From Cyanobacteria bacterium FACHB-502 (GTDB lineage: Bacteria; Cyanobacteriota; Cyanobacteriia; Elainellales; Elainellaceae): DNA of 64,000 nt. A program made the position numbers and the translations under genes. This document shows positions 1 through 8,358 of this stretch, piece by piece. The notes under the pieces are model-generated. The model did not search any database. It saw nothing but the letters and a program-made list of their open reading frames with translations, and had not been told where the DNA came from. The stretch's first letter is position 1, and each line of letters opens with the position of its first letter. The stretch lies in the NCBI GenBank assembly GCA_014695325.1, contig JACJNZ010000092.1, positions 186,001 to 250,000 of the forward strand, given 5' to 3'.

Positions 1-1377
1 CTCGACCAGATCCGGTCCCTGAAGGTCACAGGTGAGAGCCGCCCGCAGAGATTTCATCAACAGTCCTTTTTTGATGTTCTGCGCTTTCACCACCGTTTGC
101 ACGATCGCCTGTGCCCCTTCTGCGGTTAAATCAGTGACGCTTTCCAATTCCGTGATTACGCCTTTGAGCACGTCTCCCACGCCTGCCGAAACGAGTTGCG
201 TTCGGGCGGCTTCGCTGTACTCTAGTTCAGGGTCAAACAGATAACGCGTCATGGGAACTGCGTCTTCGAGCCGTTCTAGACTGGCGGCGATCAGTGCGGT
301 GAGCTGTTCTAGCCAGGGACGATTGCCTTCTGCATTCACTGGGTAGCCTGCCTGCTGCCAATGGGGAATCAGCAAATCCGTCAGCCGATCGATCGGCATG
401 GCGTGGATATACTGGCTGTTGATCCAGTTGAGCTTGTCCCAGTCAAACTTTGCGCCTGCTTTGTTGACGCGATCGAAGCTGAACTGCTGTGCCGCTTCCT
501 GCAGAGAAAACAGCTCAGACATTCCTTCTGGCGGCGACCAACCCAGCAGAGTCATGTAGTTGACGATCGCTTCTGCGGTGTAGCCCATGCGCTGAAAGTC
601 AGAAATCGAAGTCACCCCGTCTCGTTTCGAGAGTTTTGCGCCTGCCTGATTCAGGATCAGCGGGCTGTGTCCAAACTGGGGCACGGTGGCTCCTAACGCT
701 TCATACAGCAGGATTTGCTTAGGCGTGTTGCCAATGTGGTCTTCGCCGCGAATGACGTGGCTAATCTGCATATCAATATCGTCTACGACCACCACGAAGT
801 TATAGAGCGGTTGTCCGACATCCTCTGCTGCTGCTGCCCGCGCAATCACCATATCGCCGCCCAGATCGCGCCCTTTCCAGGTGACGGTTCCGCGCACAAG
901 GTCATTCCAGGTGATTTCACGATCGTCCTCGATCTTGAAGCGAATTACGGGCTTGCGTCCTTCTGCCACAAAAGCGGCTTCTTGTTCGGGGGTGAGGTTG
1001 CGGTGGCGATTGTCGTAGCGGGGGGCTTCGTTTCGCGCTTTTTGTGCCTCGCGCATCGCGTCCAGCTCTTCGGGGGTGTCGTAGGCGCGATAGGCTAAGC
1101 CTTTGTCGAGCAGTTCCTTCACTTTGGCGCGGTACAGATCGAGCCGCTTCGTCTGGTAAAACGGTCCTTCGTCCCAGGTCAGCCCCAGCCAGGTCAAGCC
1201 ATCGAGAATATTTTGGGTATATTCGGGGCGCGATCGTTCCAGATCGGTATCTTCCACCCGCAGAATGAACTGTCCCCCCTGATGGCGGGCAAACAGCCAG
1301 TTAAAGACCGCAGTACGGGCAGTACCAATGTGCAGATTTCCGGTGGGACTGGGAGCAATACGAACGCGAACAGACAT
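1..1377 (-). CDS. gltX: Glutamyl-tRNA synthetase, 3' end outside window
   Basis: Charges tRNA-Glu with glutamate in the cytoplasm, for protein synthesis and, in cyanobacteria, for tetrapyrrole synthesis through glutamyl-tRNA. Read on the minus strand, the frame is open from an ATG at 1375-1377 to the window edge, so only the first 459 residues are seen. The N-terminus reads [18 protein letters not shown], which holds the class I HIGH-type motif, and a KLSKRDG motif (the KMSKS equivalent) lies further on near plus-strand position 630. The C-terminal anticodon-binding part is incomplete because the gene runs off the left end. A tRNA-Asp gene lies upstream on the opposite strand. Confidence 0.96.
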   Translation of the reverse strand, partial: MSVRVRIAPSPTGNLHIGTARTAVFNWLFARHQGGQFILRVEDTDLERSRPEYTQNILDGLTWLGLTWDEGPFYQTKRLDLYRAKVKELLDKGLAYRAYDTPEELDAMREAQKARNEAPRYDNRHRNLTPEQEAAFVAEGRKPVIRFKIEDDREITWNDLVRGTVTWKGRDLGGDMVIARAAAAEDVGQPLYNFVVVVDDIDMQISHVIRGEDHIGNTPKQILLYEALGATVPQFGHSPLILNQAGAKLSKRDGVTSISDFQRMGYTAEAIVNYMTLLGWSPPEGMSELFSLQEAAQQFSFDRVNKAGAKFDWDKLNWINSQYIHAMPIDRLTDLLIPHWQQAGYPVNAEGNRPWLEQLTALIAASLERLEDAVPMTRYLFDPELEYSEAARTQLVSAGVGDVLKGVITELESVTDLTAEGAQAIVQTVVKAQNIKKGLLMKSLRAALTCDLQGPDLVE

Positions 1378-1555
1378 AAAAATCCAACAGTGAAAGAACA
1401 GCGGTAATTTTTCCCGCGCTTGGACATTCTTAGAATTCTAGCGAGTCTCGATCGCCTTCGATGCTGCAGATTCTAAATTTCCTTTGGGCTGAAGCAGTTA
1501 GGAGCTAGATAAAATCTCATTTTTGTAGGACTCGTAGGAATCTGGCAGAAATTGT

Positions 1556-1584
1556 TTGACAAACCTCCAGAGAGTCTGCATAAT
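1556..1584 (+). promoter_or_regulatory. Sigma70-type promoter of tRNA-Asp
   Basis: A perfect -35 box TTGACA (1556-1561) is followed after 17 bp by CATAAT (1579-1584), one base from the -10 consensus. Transcription would start near 1591, about 24 nt before the mature tRNA-Asp. Spacing and position fit a strong housekeeping promoter. Confidence 0.75.
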
Positions 1585-1614
1585 AGAAATCGCGCCAAAT
1601 AAAGGCGAAATTAA

Positions 1615-1688
1615 GGGACTGTAGTTCAATTGGTTAGAGCACCGCCCTGTCACGGCGGAAGTTGCGGGTTCGAGCCCCGTCAGTCCCG
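1615..1688 (+). tRNA. tRNA-Asp (anticodon GTC)
   Basis: A 74-nt cloverleaf. The acceptor arms GGGACTG and CAGTCCC pair perfectly, the anticodon loop CTGTCAC carries GTC, and the T arm has GGTTCGAGCC. The 3' CCA is not encoded. The gene stands alone behind its own promoter. The RTX relic downstream on the minus strand is consistent with tRNA-flanking DNA being variable, but no attachment-site duplication was seen. Confidence 0.97.
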
Positions 1689-1757
1689 TAAAAGCTAAGC
1701 AAAAAAGCTAGGTAAATAGAGAGAGCTAAGCAAGCTCTTCTCGAATAGAAATTCTAC

Positions 1758-2094
1758 TCATTGATAGCCCCCAGCGCTTTGAGCGTTGTTTTTTGTGACT
1801 GCTAAGCAAACCGATTCAATGCGATCGTTTCTGGCATTGCCGTTTATGGTATCGTCACCCAAGCCGTCAATTAGTCGATCGTTTTTGGTTCTTCCAGTAA
1901 TATCGCCACCGCCCTCACCATCATCAACAAGATCGTTCCCGGCTCCGCCACTGCAAATATCATCTCCACCCTATCCGTGCAGTCGATCGGTTTCTCCCCG
2001 TCCATCATATTTACAATTCAATTGAATTCAATTGATCTCCTTCAAATTTATCTTTTCCTTTTGAACCACGTTTAATAATTCTTTCGTTAGCCAT
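1758..2094 (-). pseudogene. Decayed RTX (hemolysin-type Ca-binding repeat) gene
   Basis: On the minus strand an ATG at 2092-2094, preceded by a GGAG Shine-Dalgarno sequence, starts MANERIIKRGSKGKDKF and stops at 2011. In another frame the sequence then runs with degenerate RTX nonapeptides such as GGAGNDLV and GLGDDTINGNARND, interrupted by one internal stop, to a TGA at 1758-1760. RTX repeats bind calcium and form beta-rolls in proteins secreted by type I systems. A near-duplication of TTGAATTCAA at the frame break may have caused the frameshift. Intact repeats would be glycine- and aspartate-rich; many of those residues are already lost. I read this as a relic, not a functional small protein. 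Confidence 0.7.
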
Positions 2095-2770
2095 TGTTCC
2101 ATCTCCGCGCTTGTTTTTGTAAAGTGCGATCGCTGAAATGAGGGCAGCAGCCTGCAACCCGTAAGGCTCATAAGATGCTGAAAGTAAAATTCCGAGGGAA
2201 GGATGCGAGAAAATGTTTTGTCTCTGCATTCAAGACCCAGATTAAGCAATCGGTTCGGTTTTGCCAGTCCGAAAAAGCCAGAAAAAGCTAGAAAAAATTA
2301 GATGTTGAGGTTTGATCGATATCTAATTGATGAAAATGGTGCACAGCAGGAATTTCAGCAGCGTCGGCTCGATCGCTACACCACTGGGTGGAACGTTTGA
2401 ATCAAAAGGTGAATCAGAGAGCGAATTAGAAAGTGAATTGAATAGTGAATTCAGACAGTAAACCTCCTGCATAAATGCTCGCCCTCTCCCTAAAATTCCT
2501 CGTCCAAAATTAAAAGAGGAACTTTGAGATTGCTTTCCGATCTAGGTAGGAGGTTTATTAAATCAGCCAGTGAATCAGCCAGTGAATTTGAGGGGGAATC
2601 AGACAAAAGTACGGCTTTCGACCCTGAACCGGATGGCGATCGGCTTGGTACACGGTTGCAAAATGCCTTTTGCCCAATGGCGAACCGATGTTAGATCTAG
2701 GGTGATTGAAAGACCTGCTTGCAGGAAGGTTCTGGATTTCCTGCATGCTTTAGCAGAAGTTGAGTGCGTC
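2095..2770. other. Intergenic region with short tandem repeats
   Basis: No convincing gene. Visible are three tandem 10-bp units GAAAAAGCCA-like at 2271-2300, a perfect 12-bp tandem pair AATCAGCCAGTG at 2561-2584, and an inverted repeat TTCCTC/GAGGAA near 2490-2525. One tiny open frame (2330-2461, plus, 43 codons) ends in a Ser/Glu-rich tract, but it has no clear ribosome-binding site and is probably not a gene. Confidence 0.5.
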
Positions 2771-3874
2771 CTACCTGAACAACGGAAATAGTCCTAAGAT
2801 GCCAGATACAATTCGTCCCAGCGGTCCCAGCGTGTCTTCGGTGGCATCGGAGAAGCTAGCAAGCCCCGATCGCCCGACGACGATTACATCTCCTCTTTGT
2901 AAAGGCGGATTACTGGCAGACTCGGCTCCCTGACTCAAGTCGATCTCCACTTCGCTTTGGCTGACCGTGCCATCCGGGTTTAAGCGAACAAGCTTGACCT
3001 CACCGGTTCTGGCACGCCTGAGATTAAAGCCACCTGCTGCCATCAGTGCCTGATTCATGGGCGTATTGGGCGGCACTTCTACCATACCCGGTGTCATTAC
3101 TTCACCCACCACGTAGACTGGAATCGACTCTGGCGAAAAACTTGCTGCCCCAAGCTGAACTGCCTCTGATGGATTCACCGCTGTTGCGGTGGGAATAAAA
3201 ATTGAATCTCCAGCATGGAGTATGACATCTTTGCCCAGATCACCTGTCATTAACAAATCCCACAGGTTCACATTAATTGTTTGCCGGGAGCCATCTCGCT
3301 GAACCCGCTGCACTTGTACCTGACGTAAATCTGCTTTAGGGGTGATGCCACCTGCAATTTGAAGTGCTTCAGTCACGGTTGGGAATTGAGCAGCTTCTTC
3401 CCCGCTCGAAAGGTTATAGGTTCCGGGACGGTTGACCTGGCCTGCGATGCCCACACGCATCGGGCGCATTTCAATCAGACTGACGGTAACGACTGGACGC
3501 TTAATATAAGTGCTGTACTGAGTCGCGATCGCATCTGCTGCCTGCCTCAGTGTCATTCCCCCCACCATCACGGTTCCTGCCACGGGTAGGCTCAGCGATC
3601 CGTCAGGCAATACGAGTGTTTCGCTGCTATATTCCTCTGCGCCAAACGTGATGATACTAATTTGATCGCCTGCCCCTAACATGTAAGCATCCAGGGAAGG
3701 AGTTTCAGTTCCCGTCTGGTTTGCCGAGCCCTGAACCGTTAAATTTGGTGCGGCTTGTGGTGCTTGCGGTGCTTGTTCCGCCTGTGTTTGCGCCTGTGCA
3801 ACAGTCCCATTCCCCCAGAGGGCTGCAAGCGTTAATACGGTCATACTCATGATCCGACTTACAGGTTTCTTCAT
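2771..3874 (-). CDS. Wza-type polysaccharide export protein (OPX family)
   Basis: Outer-membrane or periplasmic polysaccharide export protein, the exit channel partner of the Wzc-like protein encoded at 6313. The 367-residue product starts MKKPVSRIMSMTV with an N-terminal signal sequence (about residues 1-28), followed by a Gln/Ala/Pro-rich linker. A polysaccharide export domain lies at about 60-150 (LGAGDQISIITFG), with two SLBB domains after it (about 150-235 and 250-330). It is shorter than or similar to other cyanobacterial homologues. No lipobox cysteine is evident. The start has a GGAAG ribosome-binding site. It lies on the strand opposite the rest of the exopolysaccharide genes, separated from them by 1.4 kb. 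Confidence 0.9.
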   Translation of the reverse strand: MKKPVSRIMSMTVLTLAALWGNGTVAQAQTQAEQAPQAPQAAPNLTVQGSANQTGTETPSLDAYMLGAGDQISIITFGAEEYSSETLVLPDGSLSLPVAGTVMVGGMTLRQAADAIATQYSTYIKRPVVTVSLIEMRPMRVGIAGQVNRPGTYNLSSGEEAAQFPTVTEALQIAGGITPKADLRQVQVQRVQRDGSRQTINVNLWDLLMTGDLGKDVILHAGDSIFIPTATAVNPSEAVQLGAASFSPESIPVYVVGEVMTPGMVEVPPNTPMNQALMAAGGFNLRRARTGEVKLVRLNPDGTVSQSEVEIDLSQGAESASNPPLQRGDVIVVGRSGLASFSDATEDTLGPLGRIVSGILGLFPLFR

Positions 3875-4226
3875 ACTTGCTTCCTGTTGAGTTGAGGATG
3901 TGTCAAGGATTATTGTATTAAGGATTACTTAGGTCAGTCTCTTGTGCGATCGATTTTACAAACGCGAATAGTCTAACCTGCAATTAGGATCGATCGTCAA
4001 TCTTTTCATCAGCGTGTTGTCAGTTCCTTGTTTGACTCGTTCTATACCGTCTACACCGAATCCCCCGCTGCTCATACTGAAGTGCATATTCAAGCAACCT
4101 CCAGGGAATTAGAGCGTTATTAAGATACAGTATTCGTAGATTTATTAGGTTGGGGAGTGACGTAGCTCACTGCTGGTTCCCTCGAAAATACCGCAGTATA
4201 AATGGAACTTCTGGTCTAGAGACTAC

Positions 4227-4478
4227 CTAACTCCATTCCCAGGGTAACTCTCTAATTTGATCGAACTTGCAATACTTGGGGTTCCCTGCTCCGTCATCCT
4301 GGAGTTTTATCAAAATGACCCAGTACAAGTCGCTTTTCTCTCTTGCTGTGATTAAGCGTTGAACGCTGTTGCTGCTTTCCTCCGTATTGTTCAGGTATTT
4401 TCTAGGATTGCCTGCCCTATCCTTCAGGGATTCAAGTTTCTTGTCTAGTTCATGAGCGTACGAAACACCGAAAACCAT
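4227..4478 (-). CDS. Doubtful small hypothetical protein
   Basis: An 83-residue frame that I do not recognise. It contains a short internal similarity, AGNPRKYL and AGNPKYCKF, about 45 residues apart, which suggests duplication of a segment. No ribosome-binding site precedes the ATG, and the region around it is repeat-rich. It could be a real small protein, a fragment of a decayed gene, or chance. Confidence 0.2.
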   Translation of the reverse strand: MVFGVSYAHELDKKLESLKDRAGNPRKYLNNTEESSNSVQRLITAREKSDLYWVILIKLQDDGAGNPKYCKFDQIRELPWEWS

Positions 4479-4622
4479 CAGTAGGGGCTTATCGTTACCA
4501 TGAATTTGCTAATTTTCAGATTTTTTGCAAAATGTATCAAGCTTGACTATTATATTGGGAAGAGTAAGCTACTCTTCGGTGGATTACGCAAGCCAGTCCG
4601 AGTAATGCTACTTAAAAGCTTG

Positions 4623-4649
4623 AGGTTAGGTTGTATCAATTCCTAACCT
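4623..4649. repeat. Inverted repeat, hairpin
   Basis: AGGTTAGG (4623-4630) and CCTAACCT (4642-4649) are perfect 8-bp inverted copies around an 11-nt loop. It stands next to the larger inverted repeat at 4662-4710. No T-run follows, so it is not a typical terminator. Confidence 0.6.
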
Positions 4650-4661
4650 TTGACGCTCTGA

Positions 4662-4710
4662 ATCCTCTAAATTGATTGTTCTCTGAATTCGGAGAAGTTC
4701 TTTAGAGGAT
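4662..4710. repeat. Nested inverted repeat
   Basis: ATCCTCTAAA (4662-4671) and TTTAGAGGAT (4701-4710) are perfect 10-bp inverted copies. Inside them TTCTC (4679-4683) pairs with GAGAA (4692-4696). Weaker pairing continues outside through CTC and GAG. The result is a long two-step hairpin far from any confident gene, compatible with a mobile-element end, a structured RNA or a bidirectional terminator. Confidence 0.6.
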
Positions 4711-5161
4711 CTGAGTCGTTAGTTCAAGCGATCGATTCTTTCAGGTTTATCTTCAGTTGTTCCCTATTGTGAGTTCGCCATTTAAGCAGTATAGTTTCCT
4801 TTCGCTAATGCAGTGAGGGCATATTGCGCGATGACGAAACAAATTCTGATGGGAAATGCTCAGCGGAAAGTGAATGAATTTAGTGAGCTTCACTCCGTTC
4901 ATCCAGATGCTTCCCTTCAGATGGGTTGTAGCGAAGCTGAGGATTTTGGGATGAAAAGCTGTGTGATGGGAAAGCAAATGCTTTTAGATAACCGCTCTAA
5001 TTGGGCGGCAACCCCGGAAGCTGCTCTGCTCAAAATCATTTAGTTCCAAAAAGGCGCAGAACAGGTTTTCAAAAGGTTTTGTGTATCACTGCCTTACGCC
5101 AATGTCGTACACTCAATCCACAATCCTGTCTGCCACATGAGTGAGACTGTCTGCTGCGTGA

Positions 5162-5207
5162 GATAGTCATCGGGTTGACTCAACCTGATGGGCATATCCC
5201 GGCTATC
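5162..5207 (+). promoter_or_regulatory. Hairpin upstream of exopolysaccharide genes
   Basis: CATCGGGTTG (5168-5177) and CAACCTGATG (5181-5190) pair at 9 of 10 positions around a 3-nt loop. An outer helix GATAG (5162-5166)/CTATC (5203-5207) encloses this and a GGGCATATCCC element. It ends 57 nt before the first start codon. Role unknown: leader structure, operator or attenuator are all possible. Confidence 0.4.
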
Positions 5208-5264
5208 TACAGCAAACTTTTCACTTTCCGTTAAAAATGGGTTGTCTATCTATTCGGTAGGGAA

Positions 5265-5714
5265 ATGAAGGTACTTCTTGCATGTTCATCGGGTGGTCAT
5301 TTTGCAACAATGCGTAGGCTAAAGCCTTTCTGGTCGCAGCACGATCGCGTTTGGGCAACGGATTTCAAAAAAGATACGCAGATTCTAGAACAATCTGAAG
5401 CGGTTCACTGGCTTCCTTATCAGCCGCCACGAGATGTCATTCGCATGATTGCCAATCTGCCTGCCACCTTCAGAATTTTATGGATCGAAAAGCCCGATGT
5501 AGTAATCTCGACTGGCGCAAGTGTTGCGGTTAATTTTGCTTTTGCTGCGTGGCTTTTAGGCATTCGTATCGTTTATGTCGAGAGCATTTCGAGATCACAA
5601 GAACTCAGTATCTCTGGAAGATTGGTGTATCCGATCGCAGACGAATTCTACGTTCAGTGGCCCGATCTGTGTCAGAAATATCCTAAAGCCGTGTTTAAAG
5701 GGTATGCTGCATGA
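5265..5714 (+). CDS. Alg14/PssD-like glycosyltransferase subunit
   Basis: Membrane-anchoring, acceptor-side half of a two-protein glycosyltransferase related to eukaryotic Alg14 and bacterial PssD/EpsE. The 149-residue protein begins MKVLLACSSGGHFATM, the typical glycine-rich N-terminus of this family, and has a hydrophobic stretch (about residues 85-107) that should sit at the membrane. A conserved STGASVAVNFA segment follows the family pattern. The stop overlaps the next start by 4 bp (ATGA), so the two subunits are translationally coupled. A GGTAGGG ribosome-binding site precedes the ATG. It would transfer a sugar to a lipid-linked oligosaccharide on the cytoplasmic face. Confidence 0.88.
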   Translation: MKVLLACSSGGHFATMRRLKPFWSQHDRVWATDFKKDTQILEQSEAVHWLPYQPPRDVIRMIANLPATFRILWIEKPDVVISTGASVAVNFAFAAWLLGIRIVYVESISRSQELSISGRLVYPIADEFYVQWPDLCQKYPKAVFKGYAA

Positions 5715-6199
5715 TTGTCGTGTCGTTTGGAACTATTCCATACCCATTCAACCGAGCATTGACCTGGGTAAAAACTTTGATTGAGAAAGGAACGATCGCA
5801 GAACCTGTCTTTATTCAATACGGGGTGAGTGACATTTCAACTCTGCTTGAATGTCCTCTGGTCACTGCTGATGCCATTCTTGATTCAAAAGAACTCATTC
5901 GTTTAATTGACAGAGCGCGGCTGGTGATCTCCCATGCAGGACAGGGTTCGACTCAGATGCTTGCATCGAGGGGTTGCTCTTTTATTTTGCTGCCTCGCTT
6001 AAAGAGCTACGGTGAGCACGTAGACGATCATCAGCTCAGTTTTGCTCAGGCAGTTGAGGCGTTTGGTGTGCGGCACTGTCTCTCGTTAGAGCAGCTAGAA
6101 CAGGCAGTGCTGAATCCACCCTCGCGCTTTCGGCAGACCCTATTTACCGAACCCAGCCTGTCGCAACATTTGCTAGAAACCTATGGAGGTCAATCTTGA
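5711..6199 (+). CDS. Alg13/PssE-like catalytic glycosyltransferase subunit
   Basis: Catalytic, nucleotide-sugar-binding half of the split enzyme, family GT28 C-terminal domain. The 162 residues start MIVVSFGTIPYPFNRAL and include the donor-site segment ISHAGQGSTQMLASRG, typical of the GT28/MurG C-terminal fold. Length fits Alg13/PssE proteins. It overlaps the upstream gene by 4 bp, consistent with a stoichiometric complex. The donor sugar cannot be told from sequence. Confidence 0.88.
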   Translation: MIVVSFGTIPYPFNRALTWVKTLIEKGTIAEPVFIQYGVSDISTLLECPLVTADAILDSKELIRLIDRARLVISHAGQGSTQMLASRGCSFILLPRLKSYGEHVDDHQLSFAQAVEAFGVRHCLSLEQLEQAVLNPPSRFRQTLFTEPSLSQHLLETYGGQS

Positions 6200-6312
6200 T
6201 TTAAGAATGATTACTCGATCGTTTAAGGATTAGTCTATCTGGGGCGTACCTGCAAAGCCAGGCAGGCGGAACGCATTCAGTACTGTTAAGCACGAAGTTG
6301 GGAAGGTTAATT

Positions 6313-8358
6313 ATGAACAATGCAATTGCAGTCGTGCGTCGATACTGGAAGCATCTACTGTTGTTAAATGGGCTTCTGATCGGTGCGACCGCTTTTAATG
6401 TAATGTACGCTTCTCGCACTTGGCAGGCGAATGCCCAGCTTATTCTCCCCGATACATCGACTAACTTGAATGCTAGTCTGGGCACGCTTGGGGAGTTACG
6501 AGAGCAAGGAGTTGCGTTTACCAATGAACTGAGTCCGCTGAAAGTGCAAGCTTCAATTATCACCAGCAATGATGTGATCAGTTCAGTTTGGGAATCTGAC
6601 CCGGAACGGGAAGAATTCAGTAATCTGGAGAGCTACAGAAAGCTTTTTAAGGCGAAACCGATCGATCAAGCCACATCGATTCAGGTCGAAGTCACGGCAT
6701 CGAAGCCTGAGCTCGCGCAAGAGCGAGTTGAGAAATTAATCAGCAGTTACCAAAAACGCTTAAATGAACTGCGCCAGGGGACTTCTGCTTCCCGTCAGCG
6801 GTTTAGTCAGGATCAGCTCACCCAGGCTGAACGGGAATTGGCAAAAGCCAGAAACGAATTAGCTGCCTTTCGGCAAGCGACTGGGCTGGTAGATAGCGAA
6901 GAGCAAGCTAAGAATCTGGATGCTAGCATCAATACGCTGGTGGCAATTCAGGCGCAAATTGCAGCTCAGGGCAAAGCAGCCCAAACTCGCACGAGCGCGC
7001 TTGCAAGCCGGCTTAATCTCTCCCCTGCTAAAGCGATCGATTCAATGCGCCTCGGGCAGGATAAGGAATATCAGAACCTGCGGACGGCGCTAACGGAGGT
7101 TGAAGCTGAGCTGGCAACTCGTCGGGGTGCCTTTACCGATAATGATCCCCAAGTTGTAGCGCTTCTGGGACAGCGGGATGAACTGAGGACAGCGATTAAT
7201 CAGCGCGTTGCTGCCATTGTCCCCAATACAGTAGGCGTCGATGTGAGTTTGGGCGGAGACGCGTCTGGTGACGGGACGGTTGAACTCATCACTCAGCTGA
7301 TTCAGGCAGAAAGCGAGGGTCAATCCTATCAGCAGCAGGCAAACCAGATTCAACAGCGAATTAACCAGCTCAAGGGCAATCTCAGTAGAATCGCAGGCCA
7401 ACAGTCAAAGCTATCGGATCTTGAGCGTCGCTATGAAATTGCAGAGGGATTGTACAAGGGGCTTGTGGCACAGCTAGGGCAGACTCGTCTGACTGCGTTT
7501 GATTCCTATCCCAATGTGCAGGTGCTGGATAAGCCTGCGGTCAATCCAAAGCCCATCAGCCCCAAACTGTCGTTTATCCTTCTCGGCGGGTTGCTCAGCT
7601 CACTGTTGGGAAGTGCCGCCCTCGTGTCCTTTATGGAGTCACGGAATCCCTTCCTCAAGCCGAAGGATATTGAAAATAGCGAGCTTCCCGTTTTAGTTCG
7701 CATCCCGCAGATGAAGCAAACCGCCAAAGCCCTTGCTGAAACTGGGCTAACGGAGGTTGAAGTTCAGCGGCTTGCCTCAAAAATTAGCCTGATGCAGCTA
7801 TCAAATCGGCGATTGATGGTCGGTAGTTCCATTAACGGAGAAGGAAAAACAACGGTTGCCCTAGTGCTGGCGATGGCACTGGTGGAATTGGGCTTTCGCG
7901 TTTTGGTGGTAGACGCCGATTTTCACAAAGCCGACTTGAGCGAACGTCTGGGCTATACCCTGTCTTCCGAAATGGGATGTCTTTCCAGCCCGGTTCCGGT
8001 TCGTTCTCGGTTAGACTTGCTGCCTGCCGCTAGGGGAACCCAGCAAAAAGCACTGGAGTTTGTGGCGCGGGGTCAGTTTGAACAGCACCTCAATGCAGTT
8101 CAGGCAAATGGAAACTACGACTATGTGATTGTGGACAGTGCGCCGATCGGTTTAACCAGCGAAACGACTTTGGTTGCAAAAGCGATTCAAAATGTGTTGA
8201 TGATTGTGCGGCTGGAAGTGAGCGATCGTCAGATGGTTCAAGAGGCTTTAGAGCAACTGATTCGCCAAGAGTCACACGTCATTGGTTTGGCGGTGAATGG
8301 CGTTGAGCCGCGCGAAGCCTATCGTTACGAACTTAGCCGTTCTAGTACTTCCTCATGA
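6313..8358 (+). CDS. Wzc-like chain-length regulator with BY-kinase domain
   Basis: Inner-membrane polysaccharide copolymerase that sets chain length and phosphorylates tyrosines. Starting at the ATG at 6313 (GGAAGG ribosome-binding site 6 nt before it; a TTG at 6298 is less likely) it has 681 residues. A Wzz domain is bounded by membrane segments at about 15-32 and 420-441, with long coiled coil between. The cytoplasmic kinase carries Walker A (GEGKTT, about 508-513), Walker A' (VLVVDAD, about 531-537) and Walker B (YVIVDSAP, about 604-611). The C-terminal tail has only two tyrosines (AYRYE) in place of a long tyrosine cluster, so autophosphorylation may be limited. The next gene overlaps by 4 bp. 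Confidence 0.93.
   Translation: MNNAIAVVRRYWKHLLLLNGLLIGATAFNVMYASRTWQANAQLILPDTSTNLNASLGTLGELREQGVAFTNELSPLKVQASIITSNDVISSVWESDPEREEFSNLESYRKLFKAKPIDQATSIQVEVTASKPELAQERVEKLISSYQKRLNELRQGTSASRQRFSQDQLTQAERELAKARNELAAFRQATGLVDSEEQAKNLDASINTLVAIQAQIAAQGKAAQTRTSALASRLNLSPAKAIDSMRLGQDKEYQNLRTALTEVEAELATRRGAFTDNDPQVVALLGQRDELRTAINQRVAAIVPNTVGVDVSLGGDASGDGTVELITQLIQAESEGQSYQQQANQIQQRINQLKGNLSRIAGQQSKLSDLERRYEIAEGLYKGLVAQLGQTRLTAFDSYPNVQVLDKPAVNPKPISPKLSFILLGGLLSSLLGSAALVSFMESRNPFLKPKDIENSELPVLVRIPQMKQTAKALAETGLTEVEVQRLASKISLMQLSNRRLMVGSSINGEGKTTVALVLAMALVELGFRVLVVDADFHKADLSERLGYTLSSEMGCLSSPVPVRSRLDLLPAARGTQQKALEFVARGQFEQHLNAVQANGNYDYVIVDSAPIGLTSETTLVAKAIQNVLMIVRLEVSDRQMVQEALEQLIRQESHVIGLAVNGVEPREAYRYELSRSSTSS

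Larger units (their letters stand above)
3875..5264. other. Long intergenic region rich in inverted repeats
   Basis: This 1.4-kb stretch between the minus-strand export gene and the plus-strand exopolysaccharide genes has no confident gene. It contains a hairpin AGTGA/TCACT near 4152-4167 flanked by G- and C-runs, a doubtful minus-strand frame (4227-4478), a strong pair of inverted repeats (4623-4710), and a hairpin shortly before the first plus-strand gene (5162-5207). A 76-codon plus frame at 4813-5043 overlaps an equally long minus frame, and neither shows a recognisable family. It may hold relics of a mobile element or regulatory RNA. Confidence 0.45.

Noticed and set aside
1786-2025. Plus-strand Ser/Pro-rich frame of 79 codons
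   Set aside because: It is the complement of RTX repeats on the minus strand; the Gly/Asp-rich minus reading is the meaningful one.
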